Assembly (NCBI RefSeq): GCF_016031625.1
Contig: NZ_JACCHP010000021.1
Span: 124,001-188,000 of the forward strand
Direction of reading: 5' to 3'
Origin: Bradyrhizobium agreste
GTDB taxonomy: Bacteria > Pseudomonadota > Alphaproteobacteria > Rhizobiales > Xanthobacteraceae
DNA: 64,000 nucleotides
A program made the translations under genes and the position numbers. Positions 24,740 through 36,651 of this stretch are shown in pieces. Position 1 is the first letter of the stretch. Every line of letters starts with the position of its first letter. Below the pieces are notes generated by a model. That model saw only the letters and a list, made by a program, of their open reading frames with translations, ran no database searches and was not told the origin of the DNA.

Positions 24740-25905
24740 GTTGGCTGTCATAATCACGCAAGCGCGCGAGGCTCACGCGCCGCTTGGACGTTTTGCATCG
24801 TCTGCGTTGGTCTTCGTTCGGTAGTTCTACCTGCCGATGTTCGGCAACAGCGGAAACTTCACCGCGTTGCAAAAACCCCTGTGCGGCGGGCGCGAATTGA
24901 ATCGGTGGCCGACGAGAGTTCTGCACACCGTAGATTCACCGGAACGCGTGTGAATGTGGAGTTACCCTGCAAAACGAGTCTCGAAAAGCGATGACTCGAT
25001 AATCACTTATCAACATAGCAGCGACAAGCATTTGGAAAATTCGCCCGCACGTCGGGCGCATGACGAATTTATAAAAAAAATTTGGCGCTGAACGAGAATT
25101 GTCACATGACGCGCGGCCTTCTCGATTCTGTGCACGGATTCAAAAACTTGCTTCGGAGCCTGTGAACAACTCGTGCGCGGCGTTAACCGAGGTCAAGTTT
25201 TTTGACGGCTCAAGTGTGAATCAATTTCGTTGCGAGTCTTTCCGCTTAGTGTATTCCTTAACCCAGTCAGCGGCGCCCACGATCTTCAGACCAGCGCGGT
25301 TTAGGAAACGGGGCGAGCGTGCAAATCGGCGGCGGTGTGCACGTAGGCGACGCTTCAACAAGTGATGTCGGTACAAAACCCATAGCAATATGGGAATGGT
25401 AGCTCATTGCCTGAATGTCTCCAAGCGGGATCATCTCGCTCGCGCCAAGCGCAAATGAGAGACATCGCAAAGCTACCCCGGCACGCAAAGGTGGCGACGT
25501 CGAACTGGCGACCAGTACATTGGGCAGGCATCCGCGACAGGAGTACGGCGCGGTTGTCTTTCGGACACGCAGGACCTTGTCGTGGGCGATCACGGCAGGA
25601 CGGGGAGGTATCATGTCTTACGGACTCAACGCGGTATTGCAGCACGTTTCCTTTTCTTCGAACGATGCCGTTTCTGCTCCGTCGGATTTCCAGCCTCCCG
25701 CGTGTGACGGAGCGCCGAGTACGCGCTGACCTCGCGACCCCTCCATCTCCGACATCGCTGATCTGACCCGCGGCGTTCGCGCCGAACGGTCGAGCCATGC
25801 CTGACGATGGACTCGCTCGAGGTCGCGCCACTTCAGGGACGGTGGCAGGAACCCTGCATGGCGCTCACAAACGCAACCATATCTCTCAAGAGAAGTTTTC
25901 AGACG
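24740..25905. other. 1.17 kb non-coding region upstream of dnaA; possible replication origin or dnaA control region
   Basis: No convincing gene. The part from about 24950 to 25260 is clearly more AT-rich than the surroundings, including an AT tract at 25074-25085. It holds DnaA-box-like 9-mers: TTATCAACA (25007-25015, one mismatch to TTATCCACA), TGTGAACAA (25161-25169), TGTGAATGT (24949-24957) and TGTGAATCA (25215-25223). The boxes are degenerate and the spacing irregular. In alphaproteobacteria oriC is often near hemE rather than dnaA, so an origin here is possible but unproven; autoregulation of dnaA is the alternative. Positions 25300-25900 show nothing further. Confidence 0.4.
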
Positions 25906-27315
25906 ATGACAATGGAACAGGATCGCTGGTCACGCGTGAAGGGTCGGCTGCGCTCGAGTGTTGGCGAGGACGTCTACACGAGCTGGTTTGCACGCATGGA
26001 TCTGGAAGGCGTGCAGGACGAGAGCGTGCGGCTGTCGGTGCCGACGCGATTCCTGAAAAGCTGGATCCAGGCCCATTACGCCGAGCGCGTGCTGTCGTGC
26101 TGGCAGGCCGAGATGCCGGAAGTGCATCGCATCGACCTCACGGTGCGGTCCGCTGTCCGCCCCTCCGCGCAGCCGAAGGAAGTGCCCGCGCCGGTCGAGG
26201 CGCGCCGCGCGCCGGCGCCGGAATTGCGTTCGACCGCGACCGCGCCGGTCTCCGCCAGTCATGACGCGCTCGGCGGCTCACCGCTCGATCCGCGCCTGAC
26301 TTTCGCGAGCTTCGTCGTCGGCCGCTCCAACACGCTGGCCCATGCGGCCGCGCGCCAGGTCGCCGAAGGGCGTCGCGGCGACCCCGTGATGTTCAACCCG
26401 CTCTACATCCATGCCGGCGTCGGCCTCGGCAAGACGCATCTGCTCCAGGCCGTGACCTGGGCCGGCAATTCCGGCAACGAGCGCAAGGTGCTGTATCTCA
26501 CGGCCGAGAAATTCATGTACGGCTTCGTCGCCGCGCTGAAGACGCAGACGGCGCTGGCCTTCAAGGAAGCGCTGCGCGGCATCGACGTGCTGGTCATCGA
26601 CGATCTCCAGTTCCTGCAGGGCAAGTCGACCCAGGCCGAGTTCTGTCACACGCTGAACGCGCTGATCGATGCCGGCCGCCAGGTCGTGATCGCGGCTGAC
26701 CGTCCGCCGTCCGATCTGGAAAGCCTGGACGACCGCGTGCGCTCGCGGCTCGCCGGCGGGCTCGTGGTCGAGATGGGATCGCTCGGCGAGGAGCTGCGCC
26801 ACGGCATCCTGAAGTCGCGCGTCGCGGCGGCCCGCGCCCATCATGCGACTTTCGAGGTGCCCGAGGAGGTGCTGCATTATCTGGCGCGCACCATCACCCA
26901 TAACGGCCGCGACCTCGAAGGCGCGATCAACCGCCTGCTCGCGCATTCCAAGCTCAACAACCGGCCGGTGACGCTGGAGATGGCCGAGCACGAGGTGCGC
27001 GACCTGGTGCGGCCGCAGGAGCCGAAGCGGATCAAGATCGAGGACATCCAGCGCGTGGTGGCACGGCAGTATAATGTCAGCCGCTCCGACCTCTTGTCCT
27101 CGCGCCGCACCGCCAACGTGGTCCGCCCGCGCCAGGTGGCGATGTATTTGGCCAAGACGCTGACCCTGCGCTCGCTGCCCGAGATCGGCCGCCGCTTCGG
27201 CGGACGCGACCACACCACCGTGCTGCACGCGGTGCGCAAGATCGAGGCGCTGGTCTCCAAGGACACCGCGCTGTCGGAGGAAGTGGAATCGCTGAAGCGC
27301 CAGCTTCAGGAATAA
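25906..27315 (+). CDS. dnaA: Chromosomal replication initiator protein DnaA
   Basis: 469 aa from ATG 25906. Longer in-frame starts exist at 25807 and 25858; the latter has AGGA at good spacing, so the start is uncertain, but domain I normally begins just before [10 protein letters not shown]. Domain I binds DnaB; a Pro/Ala linker (domain II) follows; domain III is the AAA+ ATPase with Walker A GVGLGKTH, Walker [10 protein letters not shown] and sensor regions; domain IV has the DnaA-box-binding signature [16 protein letters not shown]. Binds DnaA boxes at oriC and opens DNA. dnaN follows, separated by a repeat. Confidence 0.97.
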   Translation: MTMEQDRWSRVKGRLRSSVGEDVYTSWFARMDLEGVQDESVRLSVPTRFLKSWIQAHYAERVLSCWQAEMPEVHRIDLTVRSAVRPSAQPKEVPAPVEARRAPAPELRSTATAPVSASHDALGGSPLDPRLTFASFVVGRSNTLAHAAARQVAEGRRGDPVMFNPLYIHAGVGLGKTHLLQAVTWAGNSGNERKVLYLTAEKFMYGFVAALKTQTALAFKEALRGIDVLVIDDLQFLQGKSTQAEFCHTLNALIDAGRQVVIAADRPPSDLESLDDRVRSRLAGGLVVEMGSLGEELRHGILKSRVAAARAHHATFEVPEEVLHYLARTITHNGRDLEGAINRLLAHSKLNNRPVTLEMAEHEVRDLVRPQEPKRIKIEDIQRVVARQYNVSRSDLLSSRRTANVVRPRQVAMYLAKTLTLRSLPEIGRRFGGRDHTTVLHAVRKIEALVSKDTALSEEVESLKRQLQE

Positions 27316-27350
27316 AGGCCTATTGCTTCTCTTCACCCCCGGCTCCTTTA

Positions 27351-27490
27351 CCTCTCCCCGCTTGCGGGGAGAGGTCGGAATGCGCGCGCAGCGCGGATTC
27401 CGGGTGAGGGGGTACAGGTCCAACCGGCAGGTTCACCCGCGGAGAGAGGCCCCTCACCCCAGCCCTCTCCCCGTAAGAACGGGGCGAGGG
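27351..27490. repeat. Palindromic repeat, CCTCTCCCCGC...GGGGCGAGGG type
   Basis: Begins with hairpin CTCTCCCCGCTTGCGGGGAGAG and ends CTCTCCCCGTAAGAACGGGGCGAG, with GGGTGAGGGG/CCCCTCACCC inner arms. Same family as 28895-29042 and the shorter 29451-29508. It fills the middle of the 398-base gap between dnaA and dnaN; the rest shows no gene. Confidence 0.75.
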
Positions 27491-27713
27491 AGTGCACCTG
27501 TGCCTGGGCGCAGTTTCTCCCGGTAAATCGTGGGGAACTGGCCCCCATCCCTTGAATCCGCGGGGCATCCGCGGCACCTTGCACGACCCAGACGGCTTTG
27601 GTCATATCGGCAGGAATGATCCGGCCTTGCGGGGTCTTCGGTGCCGTGGCGCGCGTCCCGCCGCCCGGCCTTCTCAACGCTGTGTTTTCCTAAGGGATCG
27701 GGCGAGTAGTGCA

Positions 27714-28832
27714 ATGAAGGTTACGGTCGAACGCGCGCAATTGCTGAAGTCGCTGGGCCATGTCCACCGCGTGGTCGAGCGCCGCAACACGATCCCGATC
27801 CTCGGCAACGTGCTGGTGCGCGCCGAGAACGCGAAATTGTCGCTGAAGGCGACCGACCTCGACCTCGAAGTGACCGAGACGCTGCCGGCGGAAACCGCGA
27901 CCGCCGGCTCCACCACCGTGCCGGCGCACATGTTCTACGACATCGTGCGCAAGCTGCCGGACGGCTCGCAGATCGTGCTGGAAGCCGACGGCGACCGCGC
28001 CGTGCTCGCGATCCGCGCCGGCCGCTCGCGCTTCACGCTGCAGACGCTCCCCGAGAACGATTTCCCGGACCTGGCGGCCGGCGACATGTCGCATTCGTTC
28101 TCGCTCGCCGCCAAGGACGTCAAGCGGCTGATCGACCGCACCCAGTTCGCGATCTCGACCGAAGAGACGCGCTACTACCTCAACGGCATCTATCTGCATG
28201 CCGCCGGCACGCCCAAGGCCGCCACCTTGCGCGGTGTCGCCACCGACGGGCATCGCCTCGCCCAGCTCGACCTGGTGCAGCCCAAGGGCGCCGAGGGCAT
28301 GCCCGGCGTGATCGTACCGCGCAAGACCGTCGGCGAGGTGCAGCGCCTGATCGAGGACACCGAGGCCGAGATGACGATCGAGCTGTCGCAGGCCAAGATC
28401 CGCTTCACCATCGGCAACGTCGTGCTGACCTCGAAGCTGATCGACGGCACCTTCCCCGATTACGGCCGCGTCATTCCGCAGAACAACGACAAGGAGCTCG
28501 TCGTCGACAAGAAGGATTTCGAGAACGCGGTCGACCGCGTCTCGACGATTTCGAGCGAGCGCGGCCGCGCGGTCAAGCTGTCGCTGTCGGCGGGCAAGCT
28601 GGTGCTCTCGGTGACCAACCCGGATTCCGGCAGCGCCACCGAAGAGCTCGAGGTCGAATACGCCTCCGACGCGCTCGATATCGGCTTCAACTCCCGCTAT
28701 CTGCTCGATATCGCCGCCCAGATCGAAGGCGACGTCGCAACGCTCCGCCTCGCCGACCCCGGCTCGCCGACCCTGGTGCAGGACCGCGACGACAAGAGCG
28801 CGCTGTACGTGCTGATGCCGATGCGGGTGTGA
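27714..28832 (+). CDS. dnaN: DNA polymerase III subunit beta (sliding clamp)
   Basis: 372 aa, normal clamp length. Start at the conserved N-terminus KVTVERAQLLKSLGHVHRVVERRNTIPILGNVLV; the upstream part of the longest frame is not conserved in character. Three repeated clamp domains follow, including RFTLQTLPENDFPDL, VATDGHRLAQLDL and the C-terminal LYVLMPMRV peptide typical of DnaN. It encircles DNA and tethers Pol III. Shine-Dalgarno is weak. It is separated from recF by a DUF559 gene and two repeats rather than adjoining it directly. Confidence 0.97.
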   Translation: MKVTVERAQLLKSLGHVHRVVERRNTIPILGNVLVRAENAKLSLKATDLDLEVTETLPAETATAGSTTVPAHMFYDIVRKLPDGSQIVLEADGDRAVLAIRAGRSRFTLQTLPENDFPDLAAGDMSHSFSLAAKDVKRLIDRTQFAISTEETRYYLNGIYLHAAGTPKAATLRGVATDGHRLAQLDLVQPKGAEGMPGVIVPRKTVGEVQRLIEDTEAEMTIELSQAKIRFTIGNVVLTSKLIDGTFPDYGRVIPQNNDKELVVDKKDFENAVDRVSTISSERGRAVKLSLSAGKLVLSVTNPDSGSATEELEVEYASDALDIGFNSRYLLDIAAQIEGDVATLRLADPGSPTLVQDRDDKSALYVLMPMRV

Positions 28833-28894
28833 GGGGCGTGTTCCCTCGCCAGCGCACCCCGCTTCTTGTGCCAAACGCGATGCCCGTTGCTGCG

Positions 28895-29042
28895 CCCTCT
28901 CCCCTTGCGGGAGAGGGCAGCTCCGCTAGCAGCCACAACCTCACTCGGGTGAGGGGTCCTCTCGCCGCACCTTCACTGTGGAGACAACCCCTCACCCGCC
29001 GCCGCTACGCGTCGGCACCCTCTCCCGCAAGGGGAGAGGGTG
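28895..29042. repeat. Palindromic repeat, CCCTCTCCCCTTGCGGGAGAGGG type
   Basis: Two inverted ends (CCCTCTCCCCTTGCGGGAGAGGG-like) with CTCACTCGGGTGAGGGG inner arms. Same family as 27351-27490. Lies between dnaN and the DUF559 gene. Confidence 0.75.
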
Positions 29043-29080
29043 AAAGCACCGCGCGTCAACGACATTCGGAATGAACGCCG

Positions 29081-29446
29081 ATGCCGCAAGATCCGCACCA
29101 TCGGCCAACGGCCAGGCATCTTCGCCAGTTCGCCAAGAAAATGCGACACGAGCCGACGGACGCGGAAGCTGCGATGTGGCGATTGCTGAGGGATCGCCGA
29201 CTGGCGGCGTACAAGTTTCGCCGACAGGTCCCGCTTGAGAACTACATTCTCGATTTCGTCTGTTTCGAGAACCGTCTCGGGATTGAGATTGACGGCAGTC
29301 AGCATGCGGAGTCGCGGCGTGACGCAATTAGAGACGCCGTTCTTTCTGCTCAGGGTTTCTCAATTGCCCGCTACTGGAACAATGACGTACTTCAGCAGCC
29401 TACCTCTGTGCTGGAGGATATCCTTGCAAAGCTTGCCGGGCGGTAA
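29081..29446 (+). CDS. DUF559 endonuclease-like protein
   Basis: 121 aa, a small protein of the DUF559 family, a restriction-endonuclease fold related to very-short-patch-repair (Vsr) nucleases. Signature: LRQFAKKMRHEPTDAEAAMWRLLRDRRLAAYKFRRQVPLENYILDFVCFENRLGIEIDGSQH, with the Asp/Glu pair (DFVCFE, EIDGSQH) as candidate metal ligands, and RYWNNDVLQQPTSVLEDI near the end. In the family it is often scattered among repeats and mobile DNA. Here it sits inside the dnaN-recF interval with repeats on both sides, which suggests late insertion. Confidence 0.9.
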   Translation: MPQDPHHRPTARHLRQFAKKMRHEPTDAEAAMWRLLRDRRLAAYKFRRQVPLENYILDFVCFENRLGIEIDGSQHAESRRDAIRDAVLSAQGFSIARYWNNDVLQQPTSVLEDILAKLAGR

Positions 29447-29450
29447 GATA

Positions 29451-29508
29451 CCCCTCACCCGTCGCCTCAGTTCGTGAGGCGCCACCCTCTCCCACAGGGG
29501 AGAGGGGA
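29451..29508. repeat. Short palindromic repeat, CCCCTCACCC...CTCTCCC type
   Basis: Truncated relative of 28895-29042, with CACCCTCTCCCACAGGGGAGAGG hairpin at its right end. Lies between the DUF559 gene and recF. Confidence 0.65.
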
Positions 29509-29534
29509 AGAAACGCCTCCATGACGAATGATCG

Positions 29535-30671
29535 ATGACCCCCTCCCGCATTCATCGCCTGACGCTGACGCATTTTCGCAATTACCGGGCGGCGGGGCTC
29601 GAGACGACGGCTGACCTGGTGGCGCTGGTCGGGCCGAACGGGGCGGGCAAGACCAATTGCATCGAGGCGATCTCCTTCCTGTCGCCGGGCCGCGGCCTGC
29701 GCCGGGCGACGCTGGAGGATGTCGCCGACAATCAGGGCGACGGCTCCTGGGCGGTGTCGGCGCAGGTCGAGGGGGCGCTGGGGCTGGCCACGCTCGGCAC
29801 CGGCATCGATGCGCCGCGCGCGGACGCCGCGGTCACCCGGCGCTGCCGCATCGACCGCGAGCCGGTGGGCTCGGCCAGCGCCTTCGGCGACCATATCCGC
29901 ATGGTGTGGCTGACGCCGGCCATGGACGGGCTGTTCATGGGGCCTGCCTCGGAGCGCCGGCGCTTCTTCGACCGCCTAGTGCTCGCCATCGACAGCGAAC
30001 ATTCCAGCCGCATCAACGCGCTCGAGCGCTCCTTGCGCTCGCGCAACCGCCTCTTGGAGACGCGCAATTACGACGATCATTGGTGCGACGCGATCGAGCG
30101 CGAGACGGCCGAGCTCGCGGTCGCGGTGGCGGCCACGCGCGGCCAGACCGCGGCAAGGCTCACCGGCATGCTGAATGCGCGCGCGCAAGGATCCGCATTT
30201 CCGTCCGCGCAAATCGCGCTCGACGGCTGGATGGAGAATGCGCTGCTGACGGAGACCGCGACCTCGGTCGAGGACCGCTACCGCCAGATCCTGCGCGACA
30301 ACCGCCCGCGCGATGCGATCGCCGGCCGCACCACCGACGGCCCGCATCTCACGGACCTCCAGGTCGTCTATGCGCCGAAGAGCATGCCGGCGCGCGATGC
30401 CTCGACCGGCGAGCAGAAGGCGCTGCTGATCGGCCTCGTGCTGGCGCATGCGAGCCTGGTCGCCGAGATGACCGGCATCGTGCCGCTGCTGCTGCTCGAC
30501 GAGGTGGTCGCGCATCTCGATCCGAACCGCCGGGCGGCGCTGTTCGACGAGCTGAAGACGCTCGGCGCGCAGGTGTGGCTGACCGGTGCGGATCCTGCCG
30601 CCTTCGCCGAGATCGGCGCAGGGGGCGAAGTGTTTGACGTCGAGAGCGGACGAGTCTCGGCCCGCAGCTAG
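29535..30671 (+). CDS. recF: DNA replication and repair protein RecF
   Basis: 378 aa SMC-like ATPase that loads RecA at gaps. Walker A GPNGAGKTNCIEAISFLSPGRGLR is at the N-terminus (TLTHFRNYRAAGLET precedes it); the ABC signature and Walker B lie in DASTGEQKALLIGLVLAHA and LLLLDEVVAHLDPNRR. Start ATG 29535 gives the usual RecF beginning; the Shine-Dalgarno is poor. It lies in the conserved order dnaA-dnaN-recF-gyrB, with a DUF559 insertion before it. Confidence 0.97.
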   Translation: MTPSRIHRLTLTHFRNYRAAGLETTADLVALVGPNGAGKTNCIEAISFLSPGRGLRRATLEDVADNQGDGSWAVSAQVEGALGLATLGTGIDAPRADAAVTRRCRIDREPVGSASAFGDHIRMVWLTPAMDGLFMGPASERRRFFDRLVLAIDSEHSSRINALERSLRSRNRLLETRNYDDHWCDAIERETAELAVAVAATRGQTAARLTGMLNARAQGSAFPSAQIALDGWMENALLTETATSVEDRYRQILRDNRPRDAIAGRTTDGPHLTDLQVVYAPKSMPARDASTGEQKALLIGLVLAHASLVAEMTGIVPLLLLDEVVAHLDPNRRAALFDELKTLGAQVWLTGADPAAFAEIGAGGEVFDVESGRVSARS

Positions 30672-30781
30672 GCCGCCGCATTGAACCCGCTCGTTTGCGG
30701 CCACGACTAGCTGCTTGTGGCTGCAAGAGGCGGCCATCGCGCAGGATTTCACAACTGGCGCGATATTCTTGGAGCATGAGC

Positions 30782-31525
30782 ATGGCGAGTGTGGGGCGTG
30801 GGACGCAAGCTCCGGCACGATGGCAACTTGTTGCGTGCGGCCTTGCTCTGCTCGCAAGCTGCCTGCTCGCGGCGAGCGCCGGCGCCTTCGTGTCGAACCT
30901 GCCGCCGCTGTTCTCAGCCGCGCTGACGCTGGACCCCGCGGCGAGGCTCCCCGCACCGACCCGCTACCTCTATCGGGGGATCCACACCACCGTGATGCCC
31001 GGCATCGAAGCGCCGCTCCGGACCAGGCTAGAGGCGCGCTTACCTGCGGCGCTCGGCGACGTGCTCGCATTCTATCGCACCGAGCTTCCAAAGCTCGGCT
31101 GGCAGGAGCAGCAGGAAGAGGCGATGGTCAGCGCCGATCACGCGCGCCTTGCCTTCATCTCCCCGATCGGGCCGGCAGCGCTGGAGCTCGATCGCAAGGA
31201 GGGCAGCACCGCGGTGCAGCTCGTGCAGAAGAATGCGCAGGCCGCAACCCGCGCCAACGTCCTGCCTGAGGCGGGCCAGGCCAAGCTGGTGTTCAGCAAT
31301 ATCGGCGAGAACGAAGCCGTGCTCACGATCAACCAGCGGACCATCCCGCGCCCTGCCGGCGCCAACGCCGTCGCGCTGGACCTCGTGCCCGGCACATACA
31401 TCTATGGACTGAGCATGCCGGGCCATGCGGCCAGAACGAACACGCTCGCGGTCGCAGCCGGCGACACCTGGGAGCTCACGGTCGGGCGCAACGGCGAGGC
31501 GTGGCCACCGCTGCAGCTGTATTGA
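30782..31525 (+). CDS. Hypothetical protein with N-terminal membrane anchor, between recF and gyrB
   Basis: 247 aa from ATG 30782, seven bases after GGAG; ATG at 30776 is too close. Residues about 17-38 (WQLVACGLALLASCLLAASAGAF) are a signal peptide or anchor. The mature part contains LPAALGDVLAFYRTELPKLGWQEQQEEAMV, a pattern seen in proteins with an immunoglobulin-like or lipocalin-like fold of unknown function, and a C-terminal beta-rich segment (LDLVPGTYIYGLSMPGHA). Extracytoplasmic location expected. Function unknown; its position inside the recF-gyrB interval is the main clue. Confidence 0.8.
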   Translation: MASVGRGTQAPARWQLVACGLALLASCLLAASAGAFVSNLPPLFSAALTLDPAARLPAPTRYLYRGIHTTVMPGIEAPLRTRLEARLPAALGDVLAFYRTELPKLGWQEQQEEAMVSADHARLAFISPIGPAALELDRKEGSTAVQLVQKNAQAATRANVLPEAGQAKLVFSNIGENEAVLTINQRTIPRPAGANAVALDLVPGTYIYGLSMPGHAARTNTLAVAAGDTWELTVGRNGEAWPPLQLY

Positions 31526-31606
31526 GTCCCAAAGCCCAGCGAGGTGTCCGGACGGCTCGGAACAAACTCTGTCCGGAGCCGCAAAATCCACGCCTTCCGC
31601 GGCTGA

Positions 31607-34243
<2,637 letters not shown>

Positions 34244-34265
34244 GGCCGGATGGCTTTAGGACGGT

Positions 34266-34351
34266 CGTCATGCCCGGGCTTGTCCCGGGCATCCACGTTC
34301 TTTTTGCGGCGAAGCAAGACGTGGACGGCCGGGTCAAGCCCGGCCATGACG
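34266..34351. repeat. Palindromic repeat, CGTCATGCCCGGGCTTGTCCCGGGC type
   Basis: Same family as 17064 and 21697. Lies just past the gyrB stop, where it could act as a terminator-like structure (inference). Confidence 0.8.
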
Positions 34352-34443
34352 ACGTGGGTGCACGTGCCCTGAACCTCCCCACCCGCCATCGCGACGAAAC
34401 GGCATGAACCCGTTGGCCCATTCCGGCCGGGAAGCCTCGCGTC

Positions 34444-34911
34444 ATGACCGGCTCCGCAACGACCCGCTCCGCCGCGCCCTCACGCCGCCTCGGCATCATC
34501 GGCAGCATTGTCGGCGTGCTGGCGCTGATGGCGGCGGTGCTGCCGCATTGGGTCGTGCCGATCGTGTTTCCGCCGCCGTCGGCGGACAAGGTGATCGTCG
34601 ACACCGGCCATCGCATCAAGGACCGCATCGTCGCGAAGCTGAAGGGCGTGGAGTATCAGGCTCCGAGGCCTGAGAAGTCGGCTGGACGAAGCTGGAACGA
34701 AATTGCGTCGGTCACTGCGATCTCGCTCGGCCTGCTCGCCATCCTGTTCTCGGTACTCTCCCTCATCTTCCGGGAGGAACGGCTCCTTGCTGCTGTCGCC
34801 GCCACACTCGGCACCGGCGCTATCGCCATCGAAATCTCCTTCTTGATGATGGGCCTCCTGATCCTGATCGCGGTCCTCTACGTGGTGGGGAATATCATCG
34901 GGCTGTTTTGA
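34444..34911 (+). CDS. Hypothetical membrane protein
   Basis: 155 aa with about four hydrophobic segments: LGIIGSIVGVLALMAAVLPHWVVPIVF, EIASVTAISLGLLAILFSVLSLIF, LLAAVAATLGTGAIAIEI and FLMMGLLILIAVLYVVGNIIGLF. The loop between the first two is basic (HRIKDRIVAKLKG). No named domain. GGAAG lies nine bases before the ATG. It stands between two repeats. Confidence 0.8.
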   Translation: MTGSATTRSAAPSRRLGIIGSIVGVLALMAAVLPHWVVPIVFPPPSADKVIVDTGHRIKDRIVAKLKGVEYQAPRPEKSAGRSWNEIASVTAISLGLLAILFSVLSLIFREERLLAAVAATLGTGAIAIEISFLMMGLLILIAVLYVVGNIIGLF

Positions 34912-34937
34912 GGTTCGCTTGCGACAAGCTCCCGTCC

Positions 34938-35042
34938 TCATCCTGCGGAGCCTGCGAAAGCGGGCGTCTCGCAGGATAACCACGGGCGACATCGGGGCCT
35001 GCATGGTTCGAGACGCGCGTTCCGCGCTCCTCACCATGAGGG
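34938..35042. repeat. Palindromic repeat, TCATCCTGCGGAG...CCTCACCATGAGG type
   Basis: Related to 10521-10634: TCCTGCG/CGCAGGA and GCGCGTTCCGCGC arms. Fills the gap between the membrane protein and murA. Confidence 0.6.
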
Positions 35043-35170
35043 ATTGGCGGCCTCGCCTGGGCTACACGGACCGGGCACGAACCACGGCCCAGTACAATTG
35101 CTCCCGCGCTCAAATCTCTGTAGTTTCCGCCCGAAACAGGCCTCCCACTCACCAGGACAGCGAGAACCCC

Positions 35171-36466
35171 GTGGCGCCCATCCAATACATCGTCGAGGGC
35201 GGTCAGCGGCTCTCGGGCTCGATCGAGCCGTCCGGCAACAAGAACTCGGCGCTGCCGATCATCGCCGCCGCGCTCTTGACCGAGCATCCGGTCGTGCTGG
35301 AGAACGTGCCGCGGATCCGCGACACCGAGACGCTGGTCGAGCTGGTCCGCTCGGTCGGCGCGTCGGCCGAATGGTCCGCACGCAACACGCTTCACATTCA
35401 CGCCAAGAGCATCCGCGCCGCCGACCTCGATCCCGAGCTGTGCGTGCGCATTCGCGCCTCGATCCTGCTCGCCGGACCCCTGCTCGCCCGCTGCGGCGAG
35501 GTGATGCTCCCGCCGCCGGGCGGCGACGTCATTGGGCGCCGGCGGCTGGACACGCACGTGCTGGCGCTGGAGCAGCTCGGCGCCAAGGTCACCGCGACCG
35601 ACCGGCTCGAATTCCGCGCGCCCAAGCTCGCGGGCGCCGACGTGTTCCTGGACGAGCCGAGCGTCACCGCGACCGAAAATGCGCTGGTCGCGGCGGTCGC
35701 CGCCGACGGCGTCACCCATTTGCGCAACGCGGCCTCCGAGCCGCATGTGCAGGACCTCGCCAATTTCCTGGTCGCGCTCGGCGCCAGGATCGAAGGCATC
35801 GGCACCAACAACATGATCATCCATGGCCAGGCGACGCTCGGCGGGACGACGTACCGGATCCAGCCCGACCATATCGAGGTCGGCTCGCTGATCGGGCTTG
35901 CCGCCGTGACGCGCTCGCCCTTGCGCATCGCGCGCGCGGGCGTCGAGCATCTGCGCTCGATCCGCATGGGCTTCGAGCGGCTCGGCATCGTCTGCCGGAT
36001 CGAGGGCGACGACCTCATCGTGCCATCCAATCAGACATTGAAGATCCAGGACGATTTCGGCGGCCATGTGCCCAAGCTGGAGGACCAGCCCTGGCCGGCC
36101 TTCCCCGCCGACCTGATGTCGATCGCGATCGTCACCGCCACGCAATGCGAGGGCGTGATCCTGATGTTCGAGAAGATGTTCGAATCCAGGATGTTCTTCG
36201 TCGACAAGCTGATCGCAATGGGCGCGCGCATCGTGCTGTGCGACCCGCACCGCGCCATCATCGCCGGCCCCAGCCGCCTGCACGGCGCGACGATGACCTC
36301 GCCCGACATCCGCGCCGGCATGGCGATGCTGCTGGCCGCCGTCTGCGCCGAGGGCACTTCGACCATCAACAACGCCGACCAGATCGAGCGCGGCTATGAG
36401 CGCATCGAGGAGCGGCTGAACGCGCTGGGGGCCAGGATCAAGCGCGTGCCGGAGAGGAAGGGGTAG
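35171..36466 (+). CDS. murA: UDP-N-acetylglucosamine 1-carboxyvinyltransferase with Asp at the catalytic Cys position
   Basis: 431 aa. MurA transfers enolpyruvyl from PEP to UDP-GlcNAc, the first committed step of peptidoglycan synthesis. GTG start, 35171. Conserved residues are present: PSGNKNSALPI (Lys, Asn of the active site), PWPAFPADLMS (catalytic Asp) and GYERIEERL (C-terminal Arg). The catalytic loop is unusual: where E. coli has GGC115TIGAR120, this protein has GGD-VIGRR, so Asp119 (bases 35525-35527) replaces the Cys that fosfomycin alkylates; the loop also holds an extra Pro. Cys-to-Asp MurA is known from mycobacteria and chlamydia as active but fosfomycin-resistant. It may be a second paralogue. 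Confidence 0.93.
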   Translation: MAPIQYIVEGGQRLSGSIEPSGNKNSALPIIAAALLTEHPVVLENVPRIRDTETLVELVRSVGASAEWSARNTLHIHAKSIRAADLDPELCVRIRASILLAGPLLARCGEVMLPPPGGDVIGRRRLDTHVLALEQLGAKVTATDRLEFRAPKLAGADVFLDEPSVTATENALVAAVAADGVTHLRNAASEPHVQDLANFLVALGARIEGIGTNNMIIHGQATLGGTTYRIQPDHIEVGSLIGLAAVTRSPLRIARAGVEHLRSIRMGFERLGIVCRIEGDDLIVPSNQTLKIQDDFGGHVPKLEDQPWPAFPADLMSIAIVTATQCEGVILMFEKMFESRMFFVDKLIAMGARIVLCDPHRAIIAGPSRLHGATMTSPDIRAGMAMLLAAVCAEGTSTINNADQIERGYERIEERLNALGARIKRVPERKG

Positions 36467-36482
36467 CTTCCGCCTCTCCTCC

Positions 36483-36605
36483 TGATAATGGCCTCGTGCC
36501 CCGGACGCAGCGCAGCACGTCAGTGATGCGCTGCTGAGCCGGGGCCCATTACTTGGGGCTGAACGCACGGCTTCTGGGTCCCGGCTCGCGCTTCGCGCGT
36601 CCGGG
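36483..36605. repeat. Palindromic intergenic repeat (CCCCGGACGCAGCGCAGC type)
   Basis: Contains GTGCCCCGGACGCAGCGCAG...CTGCTGAGCCGGGGCCCAT and CGCGCTTCGCGCG hairpin arms. Lies between murA and the MATE gene. No gene in it. Confidence 0.5.
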
Positions 36606-36651
36606 ACACGTGGGCCATGTTTTCGACGCGCGGCTGTGCTATTGAGCCGCC

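Noticed and set aside
25099-25766. Short frames (88-119 codons) upstream of dnaA
   Set aside because: No Shine-Dalgarno or family; they lie over AT-rich, low-coding DNA.
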